Source: Nocardioides sp. Root122 (GTDB lineage Bacteria; Actinomycetota; Actinomycetes; Propionibacteriales; Nocardioidaceae). From it: a DNA stretch of 64,000 nt. Positions within the stretch are counted from its first letter, which is position 1, and each line of letters starts with the position of its first letter. Positions 43,058 to 53,937 of the stretch are shown piece by piece. Made by a program: the position numbers and the translations under genes. The notes beneath the pieces were generated by a model, which worked only from the letters and a program-made list of their open reading frames with translations, was not told the DNA's origin and searched no databases. Location of the stretch: the NCBI RefSeq assembly GCF_001425025.1, contig NZ_LMDE01000015.1, positions 124,001 to 188,000 of the forward strand, written 5' to 3'.

Positions 43058-43857
43058 CGGCCCGGCACCTCGTAGGTGAGCGCGACGTCGTCCCACCAGG
43101 TGCCGCAGGTGCAGCCGGACGGGTCGGGGAGGGCCTCGATCGCGGCGGTGAGGAGGCCGGTGAGGCGCTCGAGGTTCTGCCGGAACAGCGCGAAGACCTG
43201 CTCCTGGCCCACGCCGTCGCCGGACGCGGCGCCGGCGTCCATGTCGGTGACGAGCGCGAGGGAGGCGTAGCACTGCCCCATCTCGCGGGCGAGCGCCGCC
43301 TCGGGCGCCCCGGTCATGTTGACCAGGTCCCACCCCTGGTCGGCGTAGTGGCGCGACTCGGCGCGGGTGGAGAAGCGCGGGCCCTCGACGACGACCATCG
43401 TGCCGCCGGTGCGCACGCCGGCGTCCGCGGCTGCCAGCGCCGCCGAGACCCCGGGACAGTAGGGGTCGGCGAACGGCAGGTGCACCGCGCCCGACTCCAC
43501 GAACGACCCGACCCGGCGGTGGGTCCGGTCGACGAGCTGGTCGGGGACGACGAGGTCGCCCGGCGCGACGGTGTCGCGCAGCCCGCCGACGGCGCAGGGC
43601 GCGAGCACCTGCCGGACCCCCAGGGAGCGCAGCCCCCACGCGTTGGCGCGGTAGTTGATGCCGTGCGGGGGGTGGTCGTGGTGGCGGCCGTGCCGCGGGA
43701 GGAAGGCGACGGACCGACCGGCGACCTCGCCCACCGCGACCGGCGCGGACGGGTCGCCGTACGGCGTGGTCACGGCGTGCTCGGTCGCAGCGGGCAGGAA
43801 GGAGTAGAAGCCGGAGCCGCCGATCACGGCGACCTCGGCTCGGGGGGAGGCGCTCAC
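43054..43857 (-). CDS. mtnP: S-methyl-5'-thioadenosine phosphorylase
   Basis: 267 residues from GTG 43857. PNP/MTAP family 2: AVIGGSGFYSFL, phosphate-binding RHGRHHDHPPHGINYRANAW (RHG..H..PPH-NYRAN), VVEGPRFSTRAES, and substrate pocket NMTGAPEAALAREMGQCYASLALVTDMDAG split at MTGAPEAALARE. Cleaves methylthioadenosine to adenine and methylthioribose-1-phosphate. Coupled to the epimerase gene, an odd partner. GAGG directly abuts the start codon, so the start could be elsewhere. Confidence 0.92.
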   Translation of the reverse strand: MSASPRAEVAVIGGSGFYSFLPAATEHAVTTPYGDPSAPVAVGEVAGRSVAFLPRHGRHHDHPPHGINYRANAWGLRSLGVRQVLAPCAVGGLRDTVAPGDLVVPDQLVDRTHRRVGSFVESGAVHLPFADPYCPGVSAALAAADAGVRTGGTMVVVEGPRFSTRAESRHYADQGWDLVNMTGAPEAALAREMGQCYASLALVTDMDAGAASGDGVGQEQVFALFRQNLERLTGLLTAAIEALPDPSGCTCGTWWDDVALTYEVPGR

Positions 43858-43871
43858 CTCGCCGAAACTAG

Positions 43872-43902
43872 CCGACCCGGCAGGAGGTTCCTGCCGGGTC
43901 GG
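43872..43902. terminator. hairpin terminator downstream of acs
   Basis: Perfect 14-base stem (43872-43885 with 43889-43902, CCGACCCGGCAGGA) and a 3-base loop, between the acs stop and the mtnP start. On the minus strand CTAGTTTCGG follows. Confidence 0.85.
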
Positions 43903-43928
43903 TCGGTTGTTCCTCGGTCCGTAAGGAC

Positions 43929-45899
<1,971 letters not shown>

Positions 45900-45944
45900 G
45901 GGGGCTCTCTCCTCGTGCGGGGGGACGTGCGTGGGAAGGGGGGC

Positions 45945-45984
45945 GACCCCTTCGCCGAACCTACTCCGGCTCGGCGAAGGGGTC
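45945..45984. terminator. hairpin between actP and acs
   Basis: Perfect 14-base stem GACCCCTTCGCCGA (45945-45958) with 45971-45984 and a 12-base loop. It lies 13 bases after the actP stop and 46 bases before the acs start. No T-run follows on the minus strand, so it may set the actP/acs ratio or protect the actP 3' end rather than fully terminate. Confidence 0.7.
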
Positions 45985-45997
45985 ACGGGGGTGTGGG

Positions 45998-47632
45998 TCA
46001 GTGCTGGACGGCCTGCTCGGCGCCCGCTCCGGTGAGGGCGCGTACCTCGAGCTCGGTGTAACGCTCCTCGGCTGCCGGCTCCCTCGAGGAGATGGTGCCG
46101 AGGTAGCCGAGGAGGAAGCCGAGCGGGATCGACACGATGCCGGGGTTCTCCAGCGGGAACCACGAGATGTCGATGTCGGCCGGCAGCAGCGACAGGTTCT
46201 TGCCGCTGACCGGGTCCAGGCCCTTGCCGGAGACCACCGGGCTGAAGATCACCAGCCCGACCGACGAGACGAGACCGCCGTAGATGCTCCAGAGGGCGCC
46301 GCGGGTGTTGAAGCGCCGCCAGAACATGTTGTAGATGATCGCGGGGAGGTTCGCGCTCGCCGCCACGGCGAAGGCCAGCGCGACCAGGAAGGCGATGTTG
46401 AGCTTCTGGGCCGGGATGGCCAGCACGATCGCGATCAGTCCGATGACGCCCGCGGCGATCCGGGAGACCCGGATCTCCTCGGTCTCCGATGCCTTGCCGT
46501 CCTTGAGCACCGAGTTGTAGATGTCGTGGGCCACCGACACCGAGGAGGTGAGGGTGAGGCCCGCGACCACCGCCAGGATCGTGGCGAAGGCGACGGCAGC
46601 GATCAGGGCCAGCAGGACCGCGCCTCCGGTCGAGCCCGGACCACCACCCGCGGCCTCGGCCAGCAGCGGCGAGGCCAGGTTGCCGCCCGAGGCAGCCACC
46701 TCGGCGTACGCGTCCTTGTCGAGCAGGGCAGCGGCACCGAAGCCGAGGACCAGCGTGAACAGGTAGAACGCACCGATGAGGCCGATGGCCCACAGCACCG
46801 ACTTGCGGGCGTCGCGGGAGGTGGGCGTGGTGTAGAAGCGGATCAGGATGTGGGGCAGGCCCGCGGTGCCGAGCACCAGGGCGATGGCGAGGGAGATGAA
46901 GTCGATCTTCTTGTGGAGCTCCGGTCCGTACTTGAGGCCGGGCTCGAGGAAGGCGCCACCCTTGCCGCTGTTGGAGGCGGCGGTGCCGAGGAGCTCGGAG
47001 AGGTTGAAGCCGAACTTCGCCAGCACGATCACCACGATCAGCGCGGATCCCGCCATCAGCAGGACCGCCTTGACGATCTGCACCCAGGTCGTGCCCTTCA
47101 TGCCGCCGACCGTGACGTAGAAGATCATCAGCGCGCCGACGAAGAAGATCGTCAGGTTCTTCAGCGCCTCGCTCTCCACGCCGAGCAGGAGGGCGACGAG
47201 CGCACCCGCGCCGACCATCTGGGCGAGCAGGTAGAAGATCGACACGACGACGGTCGAGGTCGCCGCTGCCATGCGCACCGGCTTCTGCTTCATCCGGTAG
47301 GCCAGCTGGTCGGCCATCGTGTAGCGACCCGAGTTGCGCAGCACCTCGGCGACGAGGAGCAGTGCGACCAGCCACGCGACGAGGAACCCGATCGAGTAGA
47401 GGAAGCCGTCGTAGCCGGAGAGGGCGATGGCACCGGAGATGCCGAGGAACGAGGCCGCCGACATGTAGTCGCCGCCGATGGCCAGGCCGTTCTGGAGGCC
47501 CGAGAAGTTGCGTCCACCGGCGTAGTGGTCGGCGGCGCCGGAGGAGTTCCGGCTGGCCCAGATGGTGATGCCGACGGTCAGGGCGACGACGCCGAGGAAC
47601 AGCGCCGTGGTGAGGATCTGGTGGCCTTCCAT
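45998..47632 (-). CDS. actP: cation/acetate symporter ActP (SSS family)
   Basis: 544 residues, about 13-14 helices of the sodium:solute symporter fold. YAGGRNFSGLQNGLAIGGDYMSAASFLGISG (seen as GGDYMSAASFLG), TVGGMKGTTWVQIVKA and LTLTSSVSVAHDIYNSVL are ActP hallmarks. Takes up acetate and other short monocarboxylates. One base separates the DUF485 stop from its ATG; acs follows. Confidence 0.95.
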   Translation of the reverse strand: MEGHQILTTALFLGVVALTVGITIWASRNSSGAADHYAGGRNFSGLQNGLAIGGDYMSAASFLGISGAIALSGYDGFLYSIGFLVAWLVALLLVAEVLRNSGRYTMADQLAYRMKQKPVRMAAATSTVVVSIFYLLAQMVGAGALVALLLGVESEALKNLTIFFVGALMIFYVTVGGMKGTTWVQIVKAVLLMAGSALIVVIVLAKFGFNLSELLGTAASNSGKGGAFLEPGLKYGPELHKKIDFISLAIALVLGTAGLPHILIRFYTTPTSRDARKSVLWAIGLIGAFYLFTLVLGFGAAALLDKDAYAEVAASGGNLASPLLAEAAGGGPGSTGGAVLLALIAAVAFATILAVVAGLTLTSSVSVAHDIYNSVLKDGKASETEEIRVSRIAAGVIGLIAIVLAIPAQKLNIAFLVALAFAVAASANLPAIIYNMFWRRFNTRGALWSIYGGLVSSVGLVIFSPVVSGKGLDPVSGKNLSLLPADIDISWFPLENPGIVSIPLGFLLGYLGTISSREPAAEERYTELEVRALTGAGAEQAVQH

Positions 47633-47633
47633 G

Positions 47634-48002
47634 TCAGCGACCTCCGTTGTCGGCGCGACCGTCGAGGGTGCGGTGGTAGTCGTCGGTCAGCTGGCGGGCG
47701 AGCGGGTCGAGGTTGGCGTTGGAGTAGCGGCTGTAGAGCCAGGCCAGGGCGAACGTGGTGACGAACTGCAGGAGGCCGAAGACCAGGGCGACGTTGATGT
47801 TGCCGACGACCTTGGTGCTCATGAAGTCGTGGGCGAACATCGACATCAGGACGTAGAGGGCGTACCACGCCAGGAAGGCGGCGGTCGCCGGGATGACGAA
47901 GCGGCGATAGCGCGAACGCAGCTCCGCGAACTCGGGCCGGGCCGACAACTCGTCGTAGACGGGGTCGTGGCGCGCGGCCTGATCGTGGGCGTCTTGAGTC
48001 AC
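47634..48002 (-). CDS. DUF485 membrane protein (ActP partner)
   Basis: 122 residues with two helices (FLAWYALYVLMSMFAHDFM, VALVFGLLQFVTTFALAWLY) and basic flanks; PEFAELRSRYRRFVIP is the DUF485 start. These small proteins are nearly always encoded just before ActP-type symporters and are presumed accessory subunits. Start GTG 48002. Its upstream region holds an excellent Crp-type site. Confidence 0.93.
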   Translation of the reverse strand: MTQDAHDQAARHDPVYDELSARPEFAELRSRYRRFVIPATAAFLAWYALYVLMSMFAHDFMSTKVVGNINVALVFGLLQFVTTFALAWLYSRYSNANLDPLARQLTDDYHRTLDGRADNGGR

Positions 48003-48024
48003 GACAGGTCCTTTCCGGGCGAAC

Positions 48025-48056
48025 GGTCACCGGGATGTGACCGCCGTCACCGTGAC
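48025..48056. promoter_or_regulatory. overlapping inverted repeats with Crp/GlxR-type site, acetate operon promoter
   Basis: TGTGACCGCCGTCACC (48036-48051) matches the Crp consensus TGTGA-N6-TCACA at nine of ten positions. It overlaps GGTCAC-N6-GTGACC (48025-48042), a perfect inverted repeat, and is followed by GTGAC. The site is 34 bases before the DUF485 start and 200 bases before narK, so cAMP-GlxR control of acetate uptake is the likeliest use. Confidence 0.65.
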
Positions 48057-48250
48057 ACCGTGCACGGGTCGCGGGGGAGGGGGCGACCGCCTCGGGGCGA
48101 TCGATGGGTGCGGCGGCGCGCCCAGCGGTCGGTGTGGCACGACGAGCGGTCGGCCCGGCACCCACCTGCGTGAGGCCGTGAGGAGAACGTGACGGCTGCG
48201 CCACCGTCGCGGCACGGTGACGGACACACGCGCTGACGACGATCGTCGGC
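48057..48250. other. rest of the actP-narK divergent spacer
   Basis: GC-rich spacer without a coding signal. It should hold the narK promoter; GACGATCGTC (48238-48247) is a ten-base palindrome directly before the narK start. No GlnR-like GAAAC repeat was seen here, in contrast to nirB. Confidence 0.5.
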
Positions 48251-49729
48251 ATGAGCACGCAGACAGCCGACCCCCGCAGCCGCCGCACCCGCCGCTGGAT
48301 CGACGACTGGCGCCCCGAGGACCCGGAATTCTGGGAGACCACCGGCCGGGCGGTGGCCCGTCGCAACCTGGTGTGGTCGATCTTCGCCGAGCACGTCGGG
48401 TTCTCCGTCTGGCTGATCTGGAGCGTGTCCTCGGCCTTCCTGCTGGCACAGGGCTTCACCTTCACCCCGCAGCAGCTCTTCCTCCTCGTCGCCCTGCCCA
48501 ACCTCGTCGGCTCGCTGCTCCGGCTGCCCTACACGTTCGCGGTGCCGAAGTTCGGCGGGCGCAACTGGACCATCGTCAGCGGCGCGATGCTGCTGGTGCC
48601 GACGCTGCTCTTCGCCCACGCGGTCCAGGACCCGTCGACGCCCTACTGGGTCTTCTGCCTGATCGCGGCCACGGCGGGCGTCGGTGGCGGCAACTTCGCC
48701 TCGTCGATGGCCAACATCAACTTCTTCTACCCCTCCGACCGCAAGGGCGCCGCGCTCGGCCTCAACGCCGCCGGCGGCAACCTCGGCGTCTCGCTGATCC
48801 AGCTGCTGCTCCCGGTCATGGTCGGCGGCGCCGGGGTCTTCGGCCTGGTGAAGGCCTCGGGCAGTGGCATCCACCTCGAGCGGGCGGCGTACGTCTATGC
48901 GGGGCTCGCGCTCCTCGCCACCGCGGCCGCGTGGCTGCGGATGGACAACCTCAGCACGGTGACGTCCTCCCCGCGCGAGCAGCTGCAGGTCGTGCGGCAG
49001 CGGCAGACGTGGCTGCTGTCGCTGCTCTACATCGGCACCTTCGGGTCCTTCATCGGCTACTCCGCGGCCATGCCGCTGCTGATCAAGCTCAACTTCTGGG
49101 TGCCCGAGCCGGCACCGCTCGGGACCGGCGTCTACTTCGCCTTCTACGCCTTCCTCGGCGCCGGGGTCGGTTCGCTGACCCGCCCGTTCGGCGGCTGGCT
49201 CGCCGACCGGCTCGGGGGCGCCCGGGTGACGCTCGGGGCGTTTGCGGCGATGGTCCTCTTCACCCTCGGCGTGCTGTGGACCGTCAGCCGGCTCACCCCG
49301 AACCCGGCGGCCGACCCTGCGGTCGCGACGGACAACGCCGCCTGGTTCCCGCTGTTCCTGGGCTTCTTCCTCTGCATCTTCGCCGCCACCGGGATCGGCA
49401 ACGGGTCCGTCTACAAGATGATCCCGGCGATCTGGAAGGCAGAGGCCGAGCGTGCGACGGTCCCCGGTACGACGTCGCGCGCGGCCGCGCTCACGACCGC
49501 CACCCGGCAGTCGTCCGCCGCGCTCGGCGTGATCGGCGCCGTCGGGGCCGTGGGCGGCTTCCTCGTGCCGCTGGCCTTCGCCGCTCCGTGGGTGGCAGAC
49601 CCCCTGTCCGCGACCCGGGCCGCCTTCGCCGTGTTCACCGCCTACTACCTGGGGTGCGCGGTGCTGACCTGGGCGCTCTACCTCCGCCGCCCGGTGCGCG
49701 CGCACGGCCTGGCGGCCGCGGAGATCTGA
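48251..49729 (+). CDS. narK: nitrate/nitrite MFS transporter NarK/NasA type
   Basis: 492 residues, 12 helices. Both nitrate signatures are present: AGVGGGNFASSMANINFFYP in helix 5 and GIGNGSVYKMIP in helix 11, with the conserved Arg in LLRLPYTF. N-terminal 45 residues are cytoplasmic with DDWRPEDPEFWETTGR typical of actinobacterial NarK. Shares one base with the nitrate reductase start (TGATG), so uptake and reduction are made together. Confidence 0.94.
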   Translation: MSTQTADPRSRRTRRWIDDWRPEDPEFWETTGRAVARRNLVWSIFAEHVGFSVWLIWSVSSAFLLAQGFTFTPQQLFLLVALPNLVGSLLRLPYTFAVPKFGGRNWTIVSGAMLLVPTLLFAHAVQDPSTPYWVFCLIAATAGVGGGNFASSMANINFFYPSDRKGAALGLNAAGGNLGVSLIQLLLPVMVGGAGVFGLVKASGSGIHLERAAYVYAGLALLATAAAWLRMDNLSTVTSSPREQLQVVRQRQTWLLSLLYIGTFGSFIGYSAAMPLLIKLNFWVPEPAPLGTGVYFAFYAFLGAGVGSLTRPFGGWLADRLGGARVTLGAFAAMVLFTLGVLWTVSRLTPNPAADPAVATDNAAWFPLFLGFFLCIFAATGIGNGSVYKMIPAIWKAEAERATVPGTTSRAAALTTATRQSSAALGVIGAVGAVGGFLVPLAFAAPWVADPLSATRAAFAVFTAYYLGCAVLTWALYLRRPVRAHGLAAAEI

Positions 49730-51765
49730 TGACCGAGACCCAGACGCATTGCCCCTACTGCTCCCTCCAGTGCGGCATGCGCCTGGGCGTCGCCCCCGGC
49801 GGGCGGCGTGCGCCCGAGGTGTCGGCATGGGAGGAGTTCCCGGTCAACCAGGGCGCACTGTGCCGCAAGGGCTGGTCGGCAGCCGGGCTCCACGGCAGCC
49901 GCGACCGGCTGACCTCGCCGCTGGTGCGGGACCGGACGACAGGGGAGTGGTCCGCGGTCTCGTGGGACGACGCCCTCGACCGGGTCGCCGACGGCATCCG
50001 CACCGCCCAGGCCCGCGGCGGGCCGGACGCGGTCGCGGTGTTCGGCGGCGGTGGCCTCACCAACGAGAAGGCGTACTCGCTCGGCAAGCTGGCGCGGGCA
50101 GCCCTCGGCACCTCGCAGATCGACTACAACGGCCGCTGGTGCATGTCGTCCGCCGCCTCCGCGGGGATCCGCGCCTTCGGTGTCGACCGCGGCCTGCCGT
50201 TCCCGCTCGCCGACGTCGAGGAGGCCGACGTGCTGGTGCTCGTCGGGTCGAACCTCGCCGAGACCATGCCTCCGGCGGCGCGCCACCTCGACCGGCTGCG
50301 CGAGCGGGGCGGCCGGGTCGTGGTGGTCGACCCGCGTCGTACGCCGACCGCGGACCGCGCGGACCTGCACCTGCAGCCCGTGCCGGGGACGGACCTCGCC
50401 CTCGCGCTCGGGGTGCTGCACCTCCTCGTCGCCGCCGGCGCGGTCGACGAGGACTACCTCGCCACCCGGACCACCGGCTGGGCGGAGGTGCGCGAGTCGG
50501 TCGCGGCGTGGTGGCCCGAGCGGGTCGAACGCGTGACCGGGATCGAGGCGACCGAGGTGCGGGCGTTGGCGGCGCTGCTGACCGGCTCACCGCGCGTCAT
50601 GGTGCTCACCGCGCGCGGCGCCGAGCAGCACTCGACCGGCTCGGACACCGTGCTGGCCTGGATCAACCTCGCCCTCGCGCTGGGCATGGTGGGGCGGCGA
50701 GGCGCCGGCTACGGCTGCCTGACGGGGCAGGGCAACGGGCAGGGCGGCCGCGAGCACGGGCAGAAGGCCGACCAGCTGCCCGGCTACCGCCGGATCGACG
50801 ACCCCGCGGCTCGTGCGCACGTGGCGGCGGTGTGGGGTGTCGACCCCGACTCGCTGCCCGGCCCCGGGCGGTCGGCGTACGAGCTGCTCGACGCCCTCGG
50901 CACCGAGGGCGGTCCGTCGGCGATGCTGGTCCTCGGCTCGAACATCGTGGTCAGCGCACCGCGTGCCTCGCACGTCACCGCACGCCTCGAGGCGCTGGAC
51001 CTGCTGGTCGTCGGCGACGTGGTGATGTCGGAGACCGCGGCGCTGGCCGACGTGGTGCTGCCGGTGACGCAGTGGTCCGAGGAGACCGGCACCATGACGA
51101 ACCTCGAGGGCCGGGTCGTGCTGCGCCAGCGGGCGATCACCCCGCCGCGCGGCGTCCGGTCGGACCTGGACGTCATCGCCGGGCTGGCCTCGCGGCTGTC
51201 CGACGTGCCGTTCTCGACCGACCCCGAGGAGGTCTTCGCCGAGCTCGGCCGCGCCTCGGCCGGTGGTGCGGCCGACTACTCGGCGATCACCTACGACCGC
51301 ATCCGTGACGAGGGCGGGGTCTTCTGGGGCGGTGAGCGCCTCTTCGCCGAGTCCTTCGCCCACCCCGACGGACGCGCCCGGATGCTCGTCGTGGAGCACC
51401 GTGGCGCCGCCGAGCAGCCGTGCGCCGACTACCCGGTCCACCTGACGACCGGGCGCGTGCTGGCGCACTACCAGTCCGGCGCCCAGACCCGCCGGGTCCG
51501 CGCCCTGCCGGACGACGGCCCGTTCGTCGAGCTGCACCCGCTCCTGGCCGGGCGGATCGGCGTCGCCCACGGCGACGACCTCCGCGTGTCGACCCGGCGG
51601 GGCACGATGACCGCGCCGGCCCGCGTCGTCACCACGATCCGGCCGGACACCGTGTTCGTGCCGTTCCACTGGGTCGGCGCCAACCGCCTGACCAACGACG
51701 CGCTCGACCCGGTCTCGCGGATGCCGGAGCTCAAGGTCTGCGCAGCGCAGGTGGCCCATGCCTGA
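49729..51765 (+). CDS. nasA: assimilatory nitrate reductase catalytic subunit (Mo-bisPGD)
   Basis: 678 residues, the short NasA/NarB type. N-terminal [4Fe-4S] cysteines Cys8, Cys11, Cys15 and Cys45 (CPYCSLQCG...ALCRKG), Mo ligand Cys138 in NGRWCMSSA, TGQGNGQGGREHGQKADQLPGYR, SETAALADVVLPVTQWSEETGTMTN (seen as ADVVLPVTQWSEE) and a C-terminal MopB domain (LTTGRVLAHYQSGAQTRR, PFHWVGANRLTNDALDP). Cytoplasmic; reduces nitrate to nitrite. Overlaps the flavoprotein gene by eight bases. Confidence 0.95.
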   Translation: MTETQTHCPYCSLQCGMRLGVAPGGRRAPEVSAWEEFPVNQGALCRKGWSAAGLHGSRDRLTSPLVRDRTTGEWSAVSWDDALDRVADGIRTAQARGGPDAVAVFGGGGLTNEKAYSLGKLARAALGTSQIDYNGRWCMSSAASAGIRAFGVDRGLPFPLADVEEADVLVLVGSNLAETMPPAARHLDRLRERGGRVVVVDPRRTPTADRADLHLQPVPGTDLALALGVLHLLVAAGAVDEDYLATRTTGWAEVRESVAAWWPERVERVTGIEATEVRALAALLTGSPRVMVLTARGAEQHSTGSDTVLAWINLALALGMVGRRGAGYGCLTGQGNGQGGREHGQKADQLPGYRRIDDPAARAHVAAVWGVDPDSLPGPGRSAYELLDALGTEGGPSAMLVLGSNIVVSAPRASHVTARLEALDLLVVGDVVMSETAALADVVLPVTQWSEETGTMTNLEGRVVLRQRAITPPRGVRSDLDVIAGLASRLSDVPFSTDPEEVFAELGRASAGGAADYSAITYDRIRDEGGVFWGGERLFAESFAHPDGRARMLVVEHRGAAEQPCADYPVHLTTGRVLAHYQSGAQTRRVRALPDDGPFVELHPLLAGRIGVAHGDDLRVSTRRGTMTAPARVVTTIRPDTVFVPFHWVGANRLTNDALDPVSRMPELKVCAAQVAHA

Positions 51766-53155
51766 GCGCGTGGTCGTGGTGGGCGGTGGGATGGCCGCCG
51801 TCCGGCTGGCCGAGCAGCTGGTCGGGGCCGACGTCGAGCTGACCATCCTGGCCGACGAGACGCACCCGCCGTACAACCGCATCCTGCTGTCCGCGGTCCT
51901 CGAGGGCACGCACCCGGCATCGGCGCTGACCCTGCGGTCGCCGCAGTGGTACGCCGACCGCGGGATCGACCTGCGCCTGGGGACGCGCGTCCTCGAGATC
52001 GACCGGGACGCGTCCGAGGCTGTGCTCGTCGATGGGGAACGGGTCGCCTTCGACCGCCTCGTCCTGGCGTGCGGGTCGATCCCCACCCTGCCGCCGATCC
52101 GGGGCCTGGTCCGGCGTGACGGCACGCTCGACCCGCGCGTCCACCCGTTCCGCAGCCTCGACGACTGCCGCCGGCTGGATGGTTCCCTGTCCGGGGCGCG
52201 GCGCGCCGTCGTGGTGGGCGGCGGGCTGCTGGGCCTCCAGGTCGCCAGGGCGCTGGCGGTGCGCGGCGTGCTGACCGAGGTCGTCGAGGGGGCCGACCAC
52301 CTGATGCACGCACACCTCGGCGCGGAGGCCGGCCGGGTCCTGGCCCGCGACCTGCGCCGGCTCGGGACCGAGGTCTACACCGGGGCGCGCGCCGTGCGGC
52401 TGACCGACGAGGGGCTGGTGCTCGACAACGGTGCCCTGCTCGCCACCGACCTCGTCGTGCTCACCGCCGGCGGCCGGCCGTCGACCGCGCTCGCGCGACG
52501 GGCCGGGCTGATGGTCGGTCGCGGTGTCGTCGTCGACGGCACGCTCGCCAGCGTCACCGACGACCGGATCCACGCCATCGGCGACTGCGCGGAGCACCGG
52601 CGGCGGACGACCGGCAACGTGGCGCCGGCGTGGGAGCAGGCCGAGGTGCTCGCCCGCGTGGTGCGCGGGCAGGCGGCGGCGTACGACGGCACCCGCAGCG
52701 TCGCCCGCCTCCGTGCCACCGGGCTCGACGTCGCCGTGCTCGGGTACCCCAGGACCGCGGAGGGCGAGGTGGTCGAGGTGACGAACCCGATCGCCGGGAC
52801 CCACCGCCGTCTCGTCGTCCACGGCGGCCGCGTCGTGGCCGCCGAGCTGGTCGGTGACCTCTCGCGCGTCGGGCTGGTCACCCAGCTCTACGACCGCGGC
52901 ACGATCCTCGGCCCCGAGGAGCCCGGTCAGCTGCTGCTTCCCGAGGCCGCCGGTGCTCAGCTCCCGCTCCCGGACGAGGCCGAGGTGTGCGCCTGCGCGG
53001 GGGTCACGGCAGGGGCGATCCGGGGCTGCGCCTCGGTGGCGGAGTGCGCCGACCGGACCCGCGCCACCACAGGGTGCGGCGGCTGCGCCGACGTCGTACG
53101 CCGACTCGTGGAGGGGGCCGCTGTGGAGCCCCGGCGCCGCGTAGTTGTCGGTTGA
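51758..53155 (+). CDS. nasB: FAD-dependent electron-transfer subunit with BFD-type [2Fe-2S] domain
   Basis: 465 residues. Two Rossmann domains (VVVVGGGMAAVRLAE; VVVGGGLLGLQVARALA) and HAIGDCAEH form a pyridine-nucleotide-disulfide oxidoreductase like the first half of NirB. The C-terminus has VCACAGVTAGAIRGC and TTGCGGCADVVRRL, a C-x-C ... C-x2-C [2Fe-2S] site of the bacterioferritin-associated ferredoxin family. It lacks sirohaem domains, so it most likely passes NAD(P)H electrons to NasA. Confidence 0.9.
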   Translation: MPERVVVVGGGMAAVRLAEQLVGADVELTILADETHPPYNRILLSAVLEGTHPASALTLRSPQWYADRGIDLRLGTRVLEIDRDASEAVLVDGERVAFDRLVLACGSIPTLPPIRGLVRRDGTLDPRVHPFRSLDDCRRLDGSLSGARRAVVVGGGLLGLQVARALAVRGVLTEVVEGADHLMHAHLGAEAGRVLARDLRRLGTEVYTGARAVRLTDEGLVLDNGALLATDLVVLTAGGRPSTALARRAGLMVGRGVVVDGTLASVTDDRIHAIGDCAEHRRRTTGNVAPAWEQAEVLARVVRGQAAAYDGTRSVARLRATGLDVAVLGYPRTAEGEVVEVTNPIAGTHRRLVVHGGRVVAAELVGDLSRVGLVTQLYDRGTILGPEEPGQLLLPEAAGAQLPLPDEAEVCACAGVTAGAIRGCASVAECADRTRATTGCGGCADVVRRLVEGAAVEPRRRVVVG

Positions 53156-53240
53156 CCAGTGCAGGAGCGCGCGGCGGCCTACTGTTAAGACATTCTCAAG
53201 ACTGTGGCAACCGAGCCCGGTCGCCACCGCAGAGGTAACG

Positions 53241-53906
53241 ATGCAGCTCCACGCCGTGATCGTCCCGCCACCGGGCGTGGTCCGGGCCGCTCTGGAGGCG
53301 GCACGCGACCTCGCCCCGCCGCCGCCGGCGCCCCCCGAGCTGCCGAAGCCGGGACTGGTGGACCGGCTGCTGGGCCGGAGCCGGCCCGACCCGGTCGTGC
53401 CGCCCGCCGCCAGGCTGGTGCCGGTGGACCCCGAGACCGTCTTCCTGCGGGTGGCCAAGTTCGGCAACCTCACCACCCCCGACGCCGCAGCCCTCGCCGA
53501 GTCCCTCGCGACCGCGGCCGCCAGCTGGCCGTCTCCCGTGGTGCGCGTCGGCAGGCTGGTCGTGGGCACGGACGATCCGTTCGACGTCACCGCCCAGCTC
53601 GAGGGCGACCTCGACGGCCTGCGCGCGATCCACCGCAACGTCAACGAGGTCGCCGAGAGGCACCGCCTCTACCTCGACCGCCGCAGCTTCCGCAGCGAGC
53701 TGGCCCTCGGCTCGATCGAGATGGAGGACGGCTCGGCGGTCCCCGCAGAGATCGCGGGGTCGGAGGTCGAGCACCGCGGCCCGAACTGGTTGCCGTACCA
53801 CCTGACGCTCCTCCGCTCCTCCTTCGCGGGCGGTGGCACGGTCTTGACCGAGTACGCGCGCATCGACCTGGCGGAGGACGCCGAGGAGCTGGGCGCGCTC
53901 GGCTGA
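53241..53906 (+). CDS. 2'-5' RNA ligase/LigT-fold protein with lost HxT motifs
   Basis: 221 residues from ATG 53241. The start MQLHAVIVPPPGVV, the middle TVFLRVAKFGNLTTPDAAALAESL and the end LLRSSFAGGGTVLTEYARIDL follow the two-lobed LigT/CPDase pattern. The positions that carry the two catalytic His-x-Thr motifs read KFGNLTT and FRSELALGSI, so both histidines appear to be absent; an HLT in PYHLTLLR lies in a different strand. Enzymatic activity is doubtful. An AT-rich promoter-like stretch (TGTTAAGACATTCTC) lies upstream. Confidence 0.7.
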   Translation: MQLHAVIVPPPGVVRAALEAARDLAPPPPAPPELPKPGLVDRLLGRSRPDPVVPPAARLVPVDPETVFLRVAKFGNLTTPDAAALAESLATAAASWPSPVVRVGRLVVGTDDPFDVTAQLEGDLDGLRAIHRNVNEVAERHRLYLDRRSFRSELALGSIEMEDGSAVPAEIAGSEVEHRGPNWLPYHLTLLRSSFAGGGTVLTEYARIDLAEDAEELGALG

Positions 53907-53937
53907 CCCCCACCGTGGCGAGGCTCTACCGTGGGGC

